Positions 14,952-16,336 of a DNA stretch of 16,336 nt are shown piece by piece (position 1 is the first letter of the stretch; each line of letters starts with the position of its first letter). The stretch lies in contig DJEI01000031.1 in NCBI GenBank assembly GCA_002431865.1, positions 11,239 through 27,574 of the forward strand. Reading direction: 5' to 3'. The notes below the pieces were generated by a model. The model searched no databases, was not told the origin of the DNA, and saw nothing but the letters and a program-made list of their open reading frames with translations. The stretch comes from Lachnospiraceae bacterium UBA5902 (GTDB lineage: Bacteria > Bacillota > Clostridia > Lachnospirales > Lachnospiraceae). The position numbers and the translations under genes were made by a program.

Positions 14952-14986
14952 CAAAAACTCCCCTACAAGTGAACTTGCAAGGGAGT
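14952..14986 (-). terminator. Intrinsic terminator of the Cys-rich gene
   Basis: On the minus strand, a 13-bp stem (14986-14974 with 14969-14957, two G-T wobbles), loop TTCA, then five T (14957-14953). It lies 18 bases past the stop of the 80-residue gene, so that gene is transcribed on its own. Confidence 0.85.
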
Positions 14987-15003
14987 CCCGAAGAATTCCT
15001 CTA

Positions 15004-15246
15004 TTAACAACCGCAGCCGCAACCGCCGCCATTGTTATTTCCGCAGCAGAAGAGGAGAATCAGGATGATCCAGATACAGTCATTGTCGCAACCGCAACCG
15101 TTTCCACCGCAGAATCCTCCGCCGCCACAGCCGCCGCACAATAACAACAGGATGATAATCCAGATGCAGGAACAGTTGCTGCCGTTTCCGATGTTAAAAC
15201 CATTTCCACAGCCGCAACCGCACTGTGTAGCTGACAAATCGCTCAT
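15004..15246 (-). CDS. Chorion-type high-cysteine small protein, candidate spore coat protein
   Basis: 80 residues, very rich in Cys and Gly, with two hydrophobic cores of the form CIWIIxxLL (CIWIIILLLL at about 27-36, CIWIILILLF at about 57-66) set between Gly-Cys-Asn blocks, so the protein is a tandem duplication of one unit. Proteins of this look are annotated in Lachnospiraceae as chorion class high-cysteine proteins. GGAGG (15257-15253, minus) is six bases from the ATG. A sequence matching a sigK promoter lies upstream and a terminator downstream, so it is monocistronic. Disulfide-crosslinked coat or crust material is the likely role; this is inference from composition and promoter. Six Cys/Gly pairs at each end suggest metal binding as an alternative. 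Confidence 0.8.
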   Translation of the reverse strand: MSDLSATQCGCGCGNGFNIGNGSNCSCIWIIILLLLCGGCGGGGFCGGNGCGCDNDCIWIILILLFCCGNNNGGGCGCGC

Positions 15247-15276
15247 GAGATGCCTCCGCTAAAAATTCTTATGGTT

Positions 15277-15304
15277 TATACTATGCGCCTGCTTGCGAAG
15301 TGTT
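15277..15304 (-). promoter_or_regulatory. SigK-like (late mother-cell) promoter
   Basis: On the minus strand, AACA with AC at 15303-15302, a 16-base spacer and CATAGTATA (15285-15277). This matches the Bacillus sigK consensus AC, 16-17 bases, CATANNNTA at every defined base. The transcript would start near 15270, 24 bases ahead of the start codon. Confidence 0.6.
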
Positions 15305-15312
15305 AAAAAAAG

Positions 15313-15341
15313 TTGAATGCAGGTACGTTAAATGTTAAGAT
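15313..15341 (+). promoter_or_regulatory. SigA-type promoter for the two-TM protein gene
   Basis: TTGAAT (15313-15318), a 17-base spacer and TAAGAT (15336-15341). The same TTG could be read as a start codon, but it would lie inside the promoter. It is back to back with the sigK-like promoter. Confidence 0.5.
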
Positions 15342-15372
15342 AGAGAAAATTGACAAAAGGCGACGGGATTCG

Positions 15373-16287
15373 ATGAAGCACAAGAAGTTTGAAATCATAA
15401 TGATAAAAAATACACTGGCGATGATGCTCCCTATCATGGCCTTATTACTTGTGCTCATTTTTGCGGGCGTGCGTTATTCGCTGTTCCATGCGGTACAATG
15501 TTATGATCTTACGAAGATTGAACCAATCGAGGATCAGATTGCACAGTTATATGCGGATGGTACCACGAGTGTCCGGTACAATGCGGAGAATCTGTATTAT
15601 ACGGGATATAATTATCTGGTGGAAAATAAAATTAAGGGCGCCTATTATTACTGCTTTGAGGATGATCATATGGTGTTTTTGCTCATCAAGACCAGTCATC
15701 CGGAGAATTACATTGAGAAACGGACTGTGAAAGGGCGCATTGTGGACGATGAGGTTGTCACGGAGCATATTCTGGCTGGGCTTTCCCAAAATGGAGATGT
15801 TCCGATGAATATTCTGGACGGATTTTATGATTCTTATGTCATCAGCGAGCCGGATTATCCGTATGTGTATACGGGAATTGCGTATATGATTGTTGCGGCG
15901 TTGTCGATGTTGTATGTCTTTGTTCTGTCGTATGTTGTCCGATTGTGGATGCGGCCATACAAGAATCCGCAGGCAAAGAAGCTGCGTGCCTATGGACGGA
16001 GAAGTGCGGTAATCGAACAGCTTAATACAGAGTTGCGGGATAAATTATATTTCCATTATCATGGAATCTATGTGACAGATAATTTTCTGATTGCAACGTA
16101 TTGGTTCCATACGGACGTGATCCGGCTCGATGATGTGCGGTATCTGTCCAAGAACCGGGTGGAAGAAAGGAGTGGTAGAGAATTGTACCGGCTGACTTTG
16201 TCAGAGCCGGAGACAGATCTGTTCTATGAGATTGATTTTAAGGAAGAAGAGCTGATTGATGCGTGTGTGGATGCGATAAGGGGATAG
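15373..16287 (+). CDS. Two-TM membrane protein of unknown function with cytosolic PH-like C-terminus
   Basis: 304 residues from the ATG at 15373. A TTG 60 bases upstream lies inside the promoter. The ribosome site is weak (AAAAGG at 15355-15360 or GACGGG at 15362-15367). TM1 is at about 14-36, followed by an extracytoplasmic domain of about 130 residues rich in Tyr and acidic residues, TM2 at about 166-192, then a basic stretch (RPYKNPQAKKLRAYGRR) consistent with a positive-inside end, and a cytosolic domain. The pattern YVTDNFLI ... DVIRLDDVRYLSKN ... LYRLTL ... FYEIDF resembles the beta strands of bacterial PH-like domains; this is inference. I do not recognise a named family. The gene is read away from the Cys-rich gene, and 16288-16336 shows nothing further. 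Confidence 0.8.
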   Translation: MKHKKFEIIMIKNTLAMMLPIMALLLVLIFAGVRYSLFHAVQCYDLTKIEPIEDQIAQLYADGTTSVRYNAENLYYTGYNYLVENKIKGAYYYCFEDDHMVFLLIKTSHPENYIEKRTVKGRIVDDEVVTEHILAGLSQNGDVPMNILDGFYDSYVISEPDYPYVYTGIAYMIVAALSMLYVFVLSYVVRLWMRPYKNPQAKKLRAYGRRSAVIEQLNTELRDKLYFHYHGIYVTDNFLIATYWFHTDVIRLDDVRYLSKNRVEERSGRELYRLTLSEPETDLFYEIDFKEEELIDACVDAIRG

Positions 16288-16336
16288 ATTTGTAGAATGG
16301 TAAATTATTATTCACCTATTGCGTGTATCTGTATAT

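Noticed and set aside
14947..15262. Thr/Ala-rich and Pro/Gln-rich plus-strand frames opposite the Cys-rich gene
   Set aside because: Complement of Gly/Cys codons. The minus strand has a ribosome site, promoter and terminator in the right places.
1..16336. CRISPR array, tRNA, rRNA, insertion sequence or phage genes
   Set aside because: Looked for on both strands; no regular spaced repeats, no tRNA cloverleaf motif, no transposase or integrase motif seen.

Overview
The window looks like chromosome from a spore-forming Firmicute of the Lachnospiraceae type (Roseburia/Agathobacter/Coprococcus-like). This rests on the style of the proteins, the strong AGGAG ribosome sites, TTGACA/TATAAT-like promoters, a DUF4250 protein, a chorion-type high-cysteine protein and sigE/sigK-like promoters. 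No rRNA, tRNA, CRISPR array or insertion sequence was recognised. No species can be named from the sequence alone.

Layout. 1-158: GC-rich non-coding DNA with three tandem hairpins, then a promoter reading right. 159-1877: a two-domain protein joining an HSL-type alpha/beta-hydrolase fold to a leucine-carboxyl-methyltransferase fold; both active sites look destroyed. It ends in a clear terminator. 1951-4715: a two-gene ABC exporter operon (NatA-like ATPase, then a permease fused to a CPBP intramembrane protease). 4788-5777: a membrane-anchored GH25 lysozyme with its own promoter. 5815-7192: the broken remains of a GGDEF-EAL cyclic-di-GMP protein, split by a +1 frameshift and apparently missing its membrane sensor. 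7194-8465 (minus): an AAA_14/DUF4143-type ATPase. 8541-13684: one apparent transcription unit holding an AI-2E family membrane protein, a degenerate CbiE/CbiT-like protein, a 61-residue DUF4250 protein and leuS, closed by a strong terminator. 13784-15246 (minus): three small genes (helical 84 aa, Pro-rich 206 aa, Cys/Gly-rich 80 aa). The last two have sequences matching mother-cell sporulation promoters upstream. 15373-16287: an unrecognised two-TM membrane protein read divergently.

How it hangs together. Most of the window is ordinary chromosome: leuS, an exporter, a lysozyme and an ATPase. Two things stand out. First, several proteins keep a recognisable enzyme fold but have lost signature residues: the hydrolase-methyltransferase fusion, the CbiE/T-like protein, the GGDEF domain and the tail of the DUF4143 ATPase. 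The first two look like maintained pseudoenzymes because their frames are intact; the GGDEF gene looks like decay. Second, the 13.8-15.3 kb minus-strand block looks like an undescribed sporulation (coat or exosporium) gene set, supported by promoter-like sequence, composition and terminators, but its function is inference.
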